64,000 nt of DNA from a bacterium. GTDB taxonomy: Bacteria > Cyanobacteriota > Vampirovibrionia > Obscuribacterales > Obscuribacteraceae. Positions within the stretch are counted from its first letter, which is position 1. Each line of letters starts with the position of its first letter. Positions 1-9,425 of the stretch are shown in pieces. The stretch covers positions 25,433 to 89,432 of the forward strand of contig JAGOSY010000021.1 of assembly GCA_018062085.1 (NCBI GenBank), written 5' to 3'. The translations under genes were made by a program, and so were the position numbers. The notes below the pieces were generated by a model. It was not told where the DNA came from. It searched no databases and saw only the letters and a program-made list of their open reading frames with translations.

Positions 1-321
1 TTCGGACCTACTTGAAAGCTCAGGCTGGAGACCCCAAGAAATTATACTTGGGATAGCCTCTTGAACTGAGTACCAAAACTACAGTTTTCCGCACGTTGAA
101 TTCTTAACAACCAAAAAAATGGCGATTTACCCAACGTAACTCTGGTAATAGTCCCATGATGCCAATTCGGCTGGGCTGTGGACTGAAACTTATACAAAGA
201 TTCATATTCGCTAATTCAACAAATTTCAAACGCCTATTTTGCTGAAATTATCTTTTCATTTGCAACCCAAGTTGCAAAGATAGGTGGCAAAGGCAGTTGC
301 AAAGGGAAGCTGCGGAAGATT
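1..321. other. Left edge, no complete gene
   Basis: No complete gene is visible. On the plus strand two frames stay open from the window edge, to stops at 62-64 and 54-56, so the 3' end of an upstream gene could lie here, but I cannot choose between them. The rest is AT-rich and holds an inverted repeat at 259-278. Confidence 0.4.
259..278. repeat. Inverted repeat TTTGCAAC / GTTGCAAA
   Basis: Perfect 8-bp arms separated by 4 nt, with a third GTTGCAAA copy at 296-303. It lies just downstream of the minus-strand gene ending at 322. It could be a weak terminator, but there is no clear T-run, so the role is open. Confidence 0.35.
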
Positions 322-1863
322 TTAATGCGGCCTTGCCGGCTTGGCCAATGCCAACATCGCCCCTAGTGAATTGCAGTCATCCGGAACCGAGCCAACGCCC
401 ACCGAAGCAACCACAGGGCTGCCACCAAATTGAGAGCTAAGCGGGGTAGTCATGAGCATTTCAGCCATACGACCAGCAAAATTGCGAGCAGAGGTGCTTT
501 CGGTTTCTGGCAACAGCAAGGCAAATCCAGAAGCTTCATAATGAGCAAATGAATCAGTCTTGCGCTTCATTTTATTGACTCTCTCAGCAACTTCTCGAAT
601 AGCTCCAAGGGGAAGCGGCAACGACGGACTAGCAGGGTCGGCAGAGCGAATACAGAGTTCTAGCAAAATCACCGAAACCGGTCGGCCAAAACGTTCGAAG
701 CGATGAAATTCTCGCTCTAATAGATAAAGAAAAGCTTGCTGCGAGTATATGCCTGTATCTTCACGCCGCAAAGAGCGCTCTGCTTCACGAGCTTGATTCC
801 AGTCAATTTCTGCCTCTTGCATAGGCTTCTCCGACGAATCAGGAAGCTCGTCGGCAAACGTAACCAGATTGCAAGTGGCAAAGTTAAATATTATCGGCAC
901 CCACTTCTGCTTGCTGACATTGCACTTACGCAAGATATCGATTAGTCGACTTTTGTTATCAATTAGCTGATACATGCGCTTTTGCAAAGCCATATCGGCC
1001 CCTGTGCCTTTCTCCAGCAACTGCTCAAAAAGCTGCTCCGTTATAGATGGATGATTGCGCAGCAAATAACTTTCATCTCGTATATTTTTCTGCTTGAGCA
1101 ATTGCCGCTGGTCGTCAAGGGCCGCACCTTCCATCAACATCATGTCGAGGCGTTTTCTAATGGTTACGGTTTCAAACTTGGCCTCTGGATAAAAGCGAAA
1201 TTCACCTTCTTCCCAACCAACCAGCTCAATCAGAGCTGACGAACCCTCTAGACTGCCGAGAGTGCAATGAATTGGATTACCATCATCAAAATAAACAGTA
1301 GCGTTTTCACTCGTGGTCTCAACTTCAAGCCGTCCAGTACCCTTGCTCATGCCAACAGATTGCAGCACATTCGGCATCTGCATATTCTCTAAGTTACCTT
1401 CTAAGGTAGCTTTACCGCGAACGCGACCGCTGGTCGACTGACTGTCGAAGCTCTGCGTAACGGCCTGTTGATTCTGAGAAACCACTTCTAAGGCAGGAAA
1501 TTGGGCTGTAATTAACTGGTGAATAAAAGCCGGATCTGAAGAAACTTGTTCCCAGACGAGCATCAAGTTGCCCCGATCGCTCCGATACAGGGCCCAGTGA
1601 TAATCGCCCTTGCCCCGATCTTTGAAAACAGCCAACGACAATTCTTCAGGAGCATCACCAAAGGGGAGCTGGGTGGTATGACCCGGTTCCTTGAGGCTCG
1701 CAGCCAACATGTTTTGCAATTGTTTGAGTGAAGGCAAGCTGATCTGCTTAGGCAGATTGGTTATGCTCCGCTCTTCGGGCTTCTTTCCAAGCACGCTCTG
1801 TTTATCCAATAACCTATGAAGTTCTAGTTTCCAACGCCAACATATTTGATTACTGTCGCCCAA
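322..1863 (-). CDS. DUF4388 (PATAN) protein with degenerate GGDEF domain
   Basis: Probable cytoplasmic signalling protein of about 513 residues. A central segment (roughly 150-255) reads like a DUF4388/PATAN domain: LEGNL near its start, then GTGRLEV and the acidic VYFDDGNPIHC stretch ending in GEFRFYPE. PATAN domains are found in bacterial response-regulator and gliding/motility systems. The C-terminal 130 residues look like a diguanylate-cyclase fold: FLYLLEREFHRFERFGRPVS is a typical domain entry and FALLLPETES follows the active loop. The GGDEF signature is replaced by EASGF, so catalysis is unlikely and a sensor or scaffold role is inferred. The first codon is TTG with no Shine-Dalgarno, and the N-terminal 50 residues are low in recognisable content, so the true start may be later. 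No operon partner is evident. Confidence 0.75.
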   Translation of the reverse strand: MGDSNQICWRWKLELHRLLDKQSVLGKKPEERSITNLPKQISLPSLKQLQNMLAASLKEPGHTTQLPFGDAPEELSLAVFKDRGKGDYHWALYRSDRGNLMLVWEQVSSDPAFIHQLITAQFPALEVVSQNQQAVTQSFDSQSTSGRVRGKATLEGNLENMQMPNVLQSVGMSKGTGRLEVETTSENATVYFDDGNPIHCTLGSLEGSSALIELVGWEEGEFRFYPEAKFETVTIRKRLDMMLMEGAALDDQRQLLKQKNIRDESYLLRNHPSITEQLFEQLLEKGTGADMALQKRMYQLIDNKSRLIDILRKCNVSKQKWVPIIFNFATCNLVTFADELPDSSEKPMQEAEIDWNQAREAERSLRREDTGIYSQQAFLYLLEREFHRFERFGRPVSVILLELCIRSADPASPSLPLPLGAIREVAERVNKMKRKTDSFAHYEASGFALLLPETESTSARNFAGRMAEMLMTTPLSSQFGGSPVVASVGVGSVPDDCNSLGAMLALAKPARPH

Positions 1864-1936
1864 ATTCTAACAACAGCAAGCTTACGCCTATCTACCTTTT
1901 ACCCGCTTTTATGCGAACTACAAATTTTGTTTGTCC

Positions 1937-2662
1937 TCAAGCTTCAAGAGCAGGCAAAACTTCGCCTATAGCTAAGGCCCTGACATCAACCACCGAACCA
2001 GTATCTCGAGCTAAATTAAGCAAGTCAGACGACTGATAACGAAAGAAGACTTGATCTTTAAGAGGTTGCCAATGCATAGGCACCAATCTCGCAGCCTTGA
2101 CTTCTTCAGCGATTCGCAACGCTTCTGCTGGCTTAGCCGTGGCGTATTTGCCACCAATAGGCAATAGTGCAGTATGGACTATTTTTCCTGCTAATGATTG
2201 CGCAATAAGTGGCGTATAAACTGTGGCACCAGCATGGTAATAGCCAGCAAAATAGTAGCCGTTGACCGGTTTACCCGGAGCCCGACTGCGAGCAAATAAG
2301 GCCATGATCGTCTTGCCGAGGCGATTAAGTGGATGGTGAGCGGGAATGGCTAAAATCTCCAGGCCCTTGAAAACGATTGTCTCGCCATGGTCAATGGCAA
2401 TAAGTTTATCTAAAGGAATTTTGCGCCGCTTGTGCAGCCAGTGCATCAACTTAGCTGGTCCCGCGAAATGACAGCCCCAAGTGTCATAAAGTTTGCGTGC
2501 CATCAAAGCACCGTGATCAAAGTGCCCATGAGAGAAAAGCACAAGATCACCTTGAGGCAATTTGGCTAGATCTACTGGCGCTTGTAAATAGGGATCGCTA
2601 TAGATACAAAGGTTGCCAATTTCAAACTTGACTGCGCTATGTCCTAGAAAGGTTAGATTCAA
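1937..2662 (-). CDS. MBL-fold metal-dependent hydrolase (UlaG/UPF0173-like)
   Basis: A 241-residue metallo-beta-lactamase-fold protein. It opens with the family's FLGHSAVKFE strand-loop and carries SHGHFDHG (the HxHxDH metal site) near residue 45, with further His at PAHH (about 111) and PMHW (about 197), typical of the UlaG/UPF0173 group of lactonase-like hydrolases. There is no signal peptide, so it is probably cytoplasmic. The start is TTG, chosen because GGAGAAG lies 5 nt upstream. It is divergent from the exported protein at 2732, with a 13-bp palindrome between them. The substrate cannot be read from sequence. Confidence 0.85.
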   Translation of the reverse strand: MNLTFLGHSAVKFEIGNLCIYSDPYLQAPVDLAKLPQGDLVLFSHGHFDHGALMARKLYDTWGCHFAGPAKLMHWLHKRRKIPLDKLIAIDHGETIVFKGLEILAIPAHHPLNRLGKTIMALFARSRAPGKPVNGYYFAGYYHAGATVYTPLIAQSLAGKIVHTALLPIGGKYATAKPAEALRIAEEVKAARLVPMHWQPLKDQVFFRYQSSDLLNLARDTGSVVDVRALAIGEVLPALEA

Positions 2663-2673
2663 AGCACTTCTCC

Positions 2674-2686
2674 AGAGGACTCCTCT
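2674..2686. promoter_or_regulatory. 13-bp palindrome between divergent genes
   Basis: AGAGGA-c-TCCTCT is a perfect palindrome 12 bp upstream of the MBL-gene start and 45 bp upstream of the divergent gene. It partly overlaps the MBL ribosome-binding region. It could be an operator or simply reflect the GGAG sequence; low confidence. Confidence 0.25.
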
Positions 2687-2731
2687 TAGTACAATCAGAG
2701 CCTATCAATTATCCATACCCTTTCAGGTTCT

Positions 2732-4360
2732 ATGACAATGAGAAGACCGCTAATTTTTCTTTCAGGCCTCCTAGCTCTCACGCCAATTGTATCCGCAACT
2801 TGCGGTTGGATGACAAATGCGGCAGAAGCTACCCCCCAGCCCAAGGAATGGGTCAAGTATTTGAACCCAATGCCGCGCAAAAACTACAGCTTGAACGAAA
2901 GTCAAGATAGAGCAATTAAGAAGAAAGGTTTCAAAAGTGTGGCGATTGCTGGGGCGAAACCAGTTGCCAATCGAGAATTAGGCTTTTTTGCCCTGCTCGA
3001 TACTGCCACCGTAAATAGTGAACTAACTAACAGCACTGGCATGATCGACAAGCTCCTTGACAAACCGGAAGTTAACGGTCTTTCAGTGATCATCCCTTGG
3101 CGTGACTTAGCGCCAGAAGAAGAAAAATACGATTGGTCAAAAATCGAAAAACTACTAGCTATTTGCAAGCAGAAAAATAAAACACTGATTCTCAGAGTAT
3201 CAACTTGTGGCAGCGATAACTCGGCTGAGTCAGACACACCAAGCTGGATCTACGAAGCGGGAGTGAAATCAATCACCTACAAAGGAACTGATGGCAAAGA
3301 CCATAAGATGCCAATTTTCTGGGATACAACCTACTTAGCTAAATGGGGCAACTTCGTTGCCGACCTTGGTGCGAAGTTTGACAAGAACGAATCGCTACAC
3401 AGCGTCGGCATTACCGGCGGTGGCATTCTCGGCGGCACTCCCGTGGTTCCAGAGATGAGTCAACCAGTCAACAAAGAAACCTACAAGGTACTGCAAGACC
3501 AATTGACAAAAGATCATGGCATGAGCCAAAGACAATTGGTCGAGCACTGGAAATATGTCGCAGACATTTTCCCCAAAGCTTTTCCCACGGCCCGTCTCAA
3601 TTTTGACATTGATCCAACCACACCAAATCGGGCCGGCCAAGACAGCCTTGATGAAATTTCAGACTATCTAGTTTATCGCTATGGTCAGCGCATTTATTTG
3701 ACCAGACAAAATATTGCCGATGCCAAACATGGCTTTGACCAATATCGTGTATTGCTTAAGTTTCACGCTGACACTTTGACTGGTTATCAATTGCTACCGA
3801 CTGTCACACCTGAAGAGATGACAAAACTAGCCAAGAATGCCTTAGATGATGGTGTCAGCTTTGTTGAAGTACCTCCATCCTTGCTTAATTCAGATCAAGA
3901 GCCCGTGAAGAAAGCCCTTGAAGATATTCGCTCGCACCTAGGCTACCAGCTGGTATCACAGAAGGTGACCATTCCCGCTGAAGTCAAAGCCGGAGAAAAG
4001 CTCAAAGCATCGTTTACTTTCAGCAATCTCGGTGCCGCTGGCGCCCTTCGTCCAGTGCGCAATCTAGATAGAGACGTGCCATCCTCTTATATTGTCCAAA
4101 TCGAATTGCGCGATGCTAGCGGTAAAGCCATCGCCTTGATCAGACACACACCGGGCATGCCGACCAATAAATGGAAGTCTGGTCAGCCCATTACCTGGGA
4201 ATCCGAACTCGCAACCAAGTCAATTAAGCCGGGCGAATACACGGCCTATTTGTCTGTCATTGAGCCTGAAACAAAGCGCAAGCTGCAAATACTCAATGCG
4301 ATTTCTGCTGACCCAAGCCCTGAAACTGCAGTGAATGTCGGCAAGCTCAAGGTGCAGTAG
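2732..4360 (+). CDS. Exported glycoside-hydrolase-like TIM-barrel protein
   Basis: A 542-residue exported protein. Residues 1-33 form a signal peptide (MTMRRPLIFLSGLLALTPIV, then A-rich cleavage region). Residues about 60-390 look like a (beta/alpha)8 glycosidase-type barrel: VNGLSVIIPWRDLAPEEEKYDWSKIE resembles the GH42/GH5-like 'no ... W..lEp.eG.YdW..l' start, followed by TLILRVSTCG, SVGITGGG and a repeated alternation of strands and helices. The final 135 residues form a beta-sandwich-like domain (VTIPAEVKAGEKLKASFTFSNLGAAG) as seen in DUF4832-type proteins. Enzymatic activity is inferred from fold only; catalytic acids cannot be assigned safely. A rho-independent terminator follows at 4421-4459. 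Confidence 0.7.
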   Translation: MTMRRPLIFLSGLLALTPIVSATCGWMTNAAEATPQPKEWVKYLNPMPRKNYSLNESQDRAIKKKGFKSVAIAGAKPVANRELGFFALLDTATVNSELTNSTGMIDKLLDKPEVNGLSVIIPWRDLAPEEEKYDWSKIEKLLAICKQKNKTLILRVSTCGSDNSAESDTPSWIYEAGVKSITYKGTDGKDHKMPIFWDTTYLAKWGNFVADLGAKFDKNESLHSVGITGGGILGGTPVVPEMSQPVNKETYKVLQDQLTKDHGMSQRQLVEHWKYVADIFPKAFPTARLNFDIDPTTPNRAGQDSLDEISDYLVYRYGQRIYLTRQNIADAKHGFDQYRVLLKFHADTLTGYQLLPTVTPEEMTKLAKNALDDGVSFVEVPPSLLNSDQEPVKKALEDIRSHLGYQLVSQKVTIPAEVKAGEKLKASFTFSNLGAAGALRPVRNLDRDVPSSYIVQIELRDASGKAIALIRHTPGMPTNKWKSGQPITWESELATKSIKPGEYTAYLSVIEPETKRKLQILNAISADPSPETAVNVGKLKVQ

Positions 4361-4420
4361 CTTTGGTAAGGATTAGAGAGTCTAAAAAACTTCCAGTGAA
4401 CTGATCCAAGAAATTTCAAG

Positions 4421-4459
4421 AAAGCCTGGTATCAAAGCCCTGTCACGATATCAGGCTTT
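4421..4459 (+). terminator. Rho-independent terminator
   Basis: A 13-bp stem (AAAGCCTGGTATC pairing with GATATCAGGCTTT, one G-U) with a 13-nt loop is followed by TTTCTT. It lies 60 bp after the stop of the exported barrel protein. Confidence 0.75.
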
Positions 4460-4550
4460 TTCTTAGTCTATGAAAAATTAAGATGGAACTATCGCTGTCT
4501 CTCCCCCGTCTGACCATCGACACGGTCAAAGACGCGGTAAAGGAAACAGT

Positions 4551-4877
4551 ATGATGAATAGTAAAATTTTAAAACAAGCTAGTACATTGATGGCGCTCCT
4601 AGCCGTGGCAGGCATTGTATTTTCTGCTCCTGCACAGTCTAAAAACAATGACCAGCAGAAAGCTCTGAATGCCATCGCAATGCAGAACTATTTAAATCAA
4701 CAAGCTCAGAACGGGCCTCCACAGAACCAATATGACTTGAATATTTCCAACTTACAGAAGGGTGGCTATCTGCCAGGTGGTACACCAAACTACAACTATG
4801 GCGCCAACAACAACAACAACAATGGTATTAACTACCACCGTCATGGTCACCGCAGACCCTATATCAACCCAAACTAG
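4551..4877 (+). CDS. Small secreted Asn/Gln-rich protein
   Basis: A 108-residue protein of unknown function. A signal peptide (residues 1-30, TLMALLAVAGIVFSAPAQS) is followed by a polar, disordered stretch rich in Asn and Gln, including a run of Asn near residue 86, and ends in a His/Arg-rich tail (HRHGHRRPY). The start ATG is preceded by AAAGGAAA with good spacing. The gene stands alone, with terminators on both sides (4421-4459 and 5033-5068). The His-rich end could bind metal, but nothing proves it. Confidence 0.65.
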   Translation: MMNSKILKQASTLMALLAVAGIVFSAPAQSKNNDQQKALNAIAMQNYLNQQAQNGPPQNQYDLNISNLQKGGYLPGGTPNYNYGANNNNNNGINYHRHGHRRPYINPN

Positions 4878-5032
4878 GCCAACGGATACAACACCGGTAG
4901 TCTCGGAACGAGAATTATCAACAAAATTAGAGGCTGGTAGGCCTCGGGTGATCAACTCCTAATGATCTTAACAATTGGGCACCACTAATCCCAAGCTCCA
5001 ATAGCAAATTAGCGAACTAATAAGGGCCGGTA

Positions 5033-5068
5033 AAAGGAAAAAGCGTGTATATACACGCTTTTTCCTTT
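5033..5068. terminator. Bidirectional terminator, 18-bp perfect inverted repeat
   Basis: Perfect 18-bp arms meet without a loop and are A-rich on one side and T-rich on the other, giving T-runs on both strands. It lies between the convergent genes ending at 4877 and 5094, as expected for a shared terminator. Confidence 0.85.
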
Positions 5069-5093
5069 AGGCTAAATAAGAATCCAATCTATT

Positions 5094-5969
5094 TTAGTTT
5101 TTCCGACCACTGCCATCAGTCAGCTTTACTTCGCTGCCCGGAATTGCCGCAGAACCGGGAGTAATGGTTTCATCGAGCAACTTATTTTCTTCTTGCAACA
5201 TACTCTCTGCCTTTGTTTTCTCAGACTTCAAAAGGGAGGCAATTTTCTTATCGTCTAGACAAAACTCGCTCTCCAATTCTTTTGCCTTTTTAGCATCACC
5301 ACGTTTCACTAAAAGTACTATGTTTCGCGCTGCAACCATTTGGCTAAATTTTGGATCACCGTTGAAATCTTTAGTGCGAATGATCGTAAGCGCTTGGTCA
5401 TATGCCAATAAAGCCTCGCTAAATTTGCCAAAACGTTCATAGGCAAGAGCTCGATTAAAGTAAGTCAAAGCCCTAGTATCAGCACCTTCACCATCGTACT
5501 TCCTCAGACGCTCCCGCATTTCCTGAGTCTCACTATTGCCTATTCTTGAAACTGTAGACTCAAGAACACCAAAACCACCATATCTATCAATCGGACTTAT
5601 CCTATCCAACTGCGACTGAGCAATAGCTGGAGCAACATTAAAGCAACTCAGCAGCCAAGCAACGAGCAAACGAATCCGTAGAGCTGACTTGTCAATGATG
5701 CGCCTTGCTACGGAGCAATCCTTAGTCATGATTGTCCCGTCATTACGACGAAACAACTTCAAGCAAAGGTTACCAGCGCTGTTGGCGCTAAATAAGTCTT
5801 CAGCTTCCTTCGTAGTCATCTCTGAGAGATTATAGACGTGTAATTTACACATAGAGCAGGTTCTAACTCTGGCCGAACCCACCATATCTTTCCAATCGAC
5901 GCGGCATGGTGAGACAATGGCCACAGCATCTAAAAGAATCCGAAAATCAGACATAGTGCGGTTTCTCAT
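5094..5969 (-). CDS. Cys-rich N-domain, membrane-anchored TPR protein
   Basis: A 291-residue protein with three parts. Residues about 15-75 form a compact Cys-containing module: PCRVDWKDM, RTCSMCKLHVYNLSEMT, LCLKLFRRNDGTIMTKDC. This block (PC..W..M.G..R.R.C..C...VYNLS..T..EA) recurs at the N-terminus of otherwise unrelated proteins in Myxococcota and other phyla; the Cys pairs may bind metal, which is inference. A hydrophobic helix (about 95-117) follows, then a TPR-like region (about 150-220: YFNRALAYERFGKFSEALLAYDQAL). A cytoplasmic N-domain with an external TPR domain is the likely topology. Function unknown. Confidence 0.65.
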   Translation of the reverse strand: MRNRTMSDFRILLDAVAIVSPCRVDWKDMVGSARVRTCSMCKLHVYNLSEMTTKEAEDLFSANSAGNLCLKLFRRNDGTIMTKDCSVARRIIDKSALRIRLLVAWLLSCFNVAPAIAQSQLDRISPIDRYGGFGVLESTVSRIGNSETQEMRERLRKYDGEGADTRALTYFNRALAYERFGKFSEALLAYDQALTIIRTKDFNGDPKFSQMVAARNIVLLVKRGDAKKAKELESEFCLDDKKIASLLKSEKTKAESMLQEENKLLDETITPGSAAIPGSEVKLTDGSGRKN

Positions 5970-6058
5970 CGGAAGCAGAAGGCTAGCGGCAAATCACGCC
6001 ACTAGCACTCAGCTATACTATGCTCAAAACCTCCCAGGTGAACACGCTCACTAGATTC

Positions 6059-8866
6059 CTAAATATTATTTCTCCAAAACGAATCAGCATCACTATTATT
6101 CTGACTATCAAAATTGGCTGGAGCACACAGCTTCACTTGATCTAAATAGCCTAGAGTTAGCCGCGCAACAGAGGCCAGTTCGCGGGTAGACAAATTAGTT
6201 CCATTGGTGTTGAGCAAAGAAGACAAGGCCGGTAAGATCTTATCAACCAGCAAGAACGCAACATCCGGGTGAGAATCGACCACTTGATTCAAGCCAGACA
6301 GAGCCAAAAGAGCAGTTTCGATTTTACTCAACTCCACAAGTTCGAAGCTCCAGTCAGCGCCACCATTTTCCAAAACTCGAAGCAACGACTCAATTGCTTG
6401 CTGAAAGCGCTCAATCAAAGCTAAAAGTTCGCGCCAATCTTTATCAAGATTAGCTTGATTAGTAGCCCAAGAGTTACTAGCGTCGCTAGACTGTTGCGAC
6501 TGGTTAGCCTCTTGTGGCGCACCCATTGCCTCGAAAATCATTTCGATAGATTCATCTGATTCAGGCGCTCTTGAACGCCCTAACATATTCGAGATCTTGC
6601 CAAATAATCCAGAATTTGCAGGTGGCGAATTTGCCTGTGGACAAGCTGGACTTGGCGGAATGGCTCCTGGAGCGCCGAAGGAATTGCTCGAACCAGATAC
6701 CGAACCAGTACTAGGAGCTGCTGCCCCCCAACCACCACCAGCACTAACAGCACCAAATGAACCTGTATCTGTTTGACCAAAGGCCTGGCAAGGCGCTGGT
6801 GAAGAAGGCCGGGCCATAGATTTCAATCTCACAGAGGAACTAGGTTGTGCGGCTCCCCATCCACTTGCGGCTGGAAGTGCTTGCCACTGAGCTGGTGCCT
6901 CCACCGGTTGTACGACCTTACGCAGGTCTCCGCTTTTATTGGCTATCTCACTGTGATCAATGGCCAAGAAAGCAGTAAAGCGCGTCAGTAAACTGTGAGC
7001 TACAGACAATTCCACAATTTCACGCTCGTAAATTCGGCCGTCTTTTGCCCCGGCATCGCGCATTAAATCTTCTAGTTCGCTAATGCGCGCTTTAGCATAA
7101 AGTTGTGGGAGAGCGGCATTATCAGTAACTGTCAAAGAAATTCTCTCTTTGTACTTGTCACCATTAGCGAGGCGACCGACAACTTCGACACTAGTGGGCA
7201 GTTTATCGGGAGAACACTGAAAATAGATTGATACTGGCCGACCTTCAAACAAGTCTATTGTCTTCACCGGCGCGCAAGTCAACTTCTTCGGGTCAACAAT
7301 CTGCAGGTCTGTAACTAACGGCACACCAATTTCGCGAGCAACATTAGTCAACGCTTTTTCTAAGGCATCGCCCGGAGGAACCAGGGTGCAAGTACCCCCG
7401 CCCAAAGTTGCTAGTCTCTTCAAAAATCCGTCATTAACAGCAGTATCAACACCAACTGTGAACACGCGCGTAGTCTTGATACGACCCTGAATAGTTTTCA
7501 AAATATGAGACTCATCAGCCACTTCACCATCGGTAATCACAACTACAATCGCTTGCCTCTTGGCCTTCGACTTTGATTGTTCAATTTTGGGTGCATTGTC
7601 GATAGCATCGAAACACACTTCTAGGGCCCCTTGCATCTCAGTACCACCCCTTGCAGCAATGGAGCGCAAGTAGTCAACACCCCGTTCAATTGCTTTAAGA
7701 GAAGCAGGGAAAAATTTATGCTGCCCAACACTACTTTCAAGCCACTCAAATGAATTGTCAAAAGCACAAATGGCAAAGCGATCATCTGGACGCAAAGTGT
7801 TGAGCAAGATAATCAGTGAGCGCGTCGCAGACGTCATTTTTAGACCGCTCATCGAGCCCGAGCGATCTAGCAAGAAAACCACATCACGAGCCACAACTTT
7901 AGAGTTTTCTCTCTCTAGCGCCGGTGGATTGATTGAAACCATGCCATATTGAAAGGCTACGTCTTTCATAAGCTTCGGCATATCACTAATCAAACCAACT
8001 GATGAAAGGTCACGGCCAGCCAGCTTCCACGACAGAACGAAATCGCGATCTAAGGGTTCATCATCATTGACCAAACCAACTTTTATGCCGGTCTTACCAA
8101 AGCCTGATTTTGTAGCGTGCTGTGAACAAACCATATCGGCGACTTGATCATCATCAGCCAGTTCGATATTGACACTCAGGGTAAGACTAACTTTGGGGTC
8201 AAAACCTGGCGCCAAGCGCGGTGGGGTAATACGCGAGGCATCGCTGACTTTGTCAGTATCAAGCTCAACACCATCACCGACACTTTCGCGATCTAGTGGC
8301 AGGCCAGCGACATAGCGCGGTGCCACCACCAGAGGAAGACGAATCTCAGTATGACCGCTGGCAAAATAAGTCAAACGCTCGCTATATACAATCGTGACAG
8401 TAATTTCTTCACCAGGCATAATATTGCCTACTTGAGCCGTGAAGACATCATCACGTTCTTGTTCCAGTATGGCAGCCCGTTTACCTTCTTCAACGGCGGC
8501 CTGATACTCTTGTCTGGCAGCGGCGCGCTCTTTGACTACTCCTTCAATGGTGCGCTCACCCACTTGCATCTGAAATTTACTAACAGACGAAGAGCCTGCC
8601 AAAGGGAAAATATATACTGCCTCGATTGGCTCTTTGAGCTCATTGACAAACTTTTGCACCACTTTTACAGAAGCAATGCGGTCAACAACATTAGCCGAAA
8701 CATCAACACTAGCAAGAGGCAGAGCTGGCCTACCGGCTTCTCTATTCTCGTTTTCGAACGAGCCAAACAGGCGCCTAGGCTCAGAAAAGACATCAAGTCG
8801 CTCAAACTCTAGCAACGTGATTCTTTCAAATATTTGAGAACGTGCGGATCTTTCGCTATCACTCAT
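6059..8866 (-). CDS. VIT and von Willebrand A domain protein
   Basis: About 935 residues. An N-terminal VIT domain (roughly 35-165; SVDVSANVVDRIASVKVVQKFVNEL, YIFPLAGSSSVSKFQMQVGERTIEGVVKER) precedes a vWA domain (about 325-505) with an intact MIDAS (DRSGSMSG, then the Thr and TDGEV segments), so metal-dependent adhesion is expected. A Gly/Ser/Pro/Ala-rich linker (about 690-800) leads to a helical C-terminus. No signal peptide is visible, as in many bacterial VIT-vWA proteins. I placed the start at 8866 (MSDSER) rather than six codons upstream because GGAG lies 7 nt before it and it begins one base after the stop of the MerR gene. The two genes are therefore translationally coupled. Confidence 0.85.
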   Translation of the reverse strand: MSDSERSARSQIFERITLLEFERLDVFSEPRRLFGSFENENREAGRPALPLASVDVSANVVDRIASVKVVQKFVNELKEPIEAVYIFPLAGSSSVSKFQMQVGERTIEGVVKERAAARQEYQAAVEEGKRAAILEQERDDVFTAQVGNIMPGEEITVTIVYSERLTYFASGHTEIRLPLVVAPRYVAGLPLDRESVGDGVELDTDKVSDASRITPPRLAPGFDPKVSLTLSVNIELADDDQVADMVCSQHATKSGFGKTGIKVGLVNDDEPLDRDFVLSWKLAGRDLSSVGLISDMPKLMKDVAFQYGMVSINPPALERENSKVVARDVVFLLDRSGSMSGLKMTSATRSLIILLNTLRPDDRFAICAFDNSFEWLESSVGQHKFFPASLKAIERGVDYLRSIAARGGTEMQGALEVCFDAIDNAPKIEQSKSKAKRQAIVVVITDGEVADESHILKTIQGRIKTTRVFTVGVDTAVNDGFLKRLATLGGGTCTLVPPGDALEKALTNVAREIGVPLVTDLQIVDPKKLTCAPVKTIDLFEGRPVSIYFQCSPDKLPTSVEVVGRLANGDKYKERISLTVTDNAALPQLYAKARISELEDLMRDAGAKDGRIYEREIVELSVAHSLLTRFTAFLAIDHSEIANKSGDLRKVVQPVEAPAQWQALPAASGWGAAQPSSSVRLKSMARPSSPAPCQAFGQTDTGSFGAVSAGGGWGAAAPSTGSVSGSSNSFGAPGAIPPSPACPQANSPPANSGLFGKISNMLGRSRAPESDESIEMIFEAMGAPQEANQSQQSSDASNSWATNQANLDKDWRELLALIERFQQAIESLLRVLENGGADWSFELVELSKIETALLALSGLNQVVDSHPDVAFLLVDKILPALSSLLNTNGTNLSTRELASVARLTLGYLDQVKLCAPANFDSQNNSDADSFWRNNI

Positions 8867-8867
8867 T

Positions 8868-9413
8868 TCAATTCTCCGTTGCATTTGATAAAACCTTCAA
8901 AGCAATCTCAATGCGCTCTCTGAGGGCCTCGACACTGAGATTAGACCTGTATCCATCAGCTACCGTTAACTTCAAACCGGGTTCCAAAATGATCTCGCGA
9001 TAAAGACATGGCGCAGGCATGGCAGCCTGGGCGTGTTTTCGTTCTTTACTAGAAGAAGCTATCGACTGAAGCAAAGATTTAAGCTCGGTCTCAGTCAGGC
9101 CATAGAGCTTTTCTTGAACCCGGGCAAGAGGAAATTGCATGTTTTGCAAAGCTTTCACAGCAAGTAGTTGCAGAACATGGCGCTCACCATAACGAGCCTG
9201 CCGCCCATCTATAAAGGGACGGTCAAGCAAACCAAGAGTAGTGTAATAGCGGATAGTGCGGGCATCCGGCAAAGAGGAAACCCTCTGGTCTCTGGCAGCC
9301 GAGTCACTGATGCCATATTCTGCCTGCAAAAGCCTTGCCACCTCTTGAGATAGCTGCTCAAGGCTCATTAATTCAGGATTTTTACTATACTCAGTGTTCA
9401 TAACAGTATTCAA
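8868..9413 (-). CDS. MerR-type HTH transcriptional regulator
   Basis: A 181-residue regulator. Residues about 45-110 match the MerR winged-helix: DARTIRYYTTLGLLDRPFIDGRQARYGERHVLQLLAVKALQ. The usual R-Y-Y-...-G-L signature is present, although the HTH is preceded by about 45 extra residues. The C-terminal part has no recognisable ligand domain. It ends one base before the VIT/vWA start, so it is the first gene of a two-gene operon and probably controls it. Start choice is between the codons at 9413 and 9401 (both M-N-T); neither has a clear Shine-Dalgarno. Confidence 0.8.
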   Translation of the reverse strand: MNTVMNTEYSKNPELMSLEQLSQEVARLLQAEYGISDSAARDQRVSSLPDARTIRYYTTLGLLDRPFIDGRQARYGERHVLQLLAVKALQNMQFPLARVQEKLYGLTETELKSLLQSIASSSKERKHAQAAMPAPCLYREIILEPGLKLTVADGYRSNLSVEALRERIEIALKVLSNATEN

Positions 9414-9425
9414 TCAAATTACTGT
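9403..9425. promoter_or_regulatory. Dyad upstream of merR-like gene
   Basis: ACAGTA and TACTGT arms separated by 11 nt overlap the start region of the MerR-type gene. MerR proteins bind spaced dyads within their own promoters, so autoregulation is plausible. The arms are short and the assignment is tentative. Confidence 0.3.
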
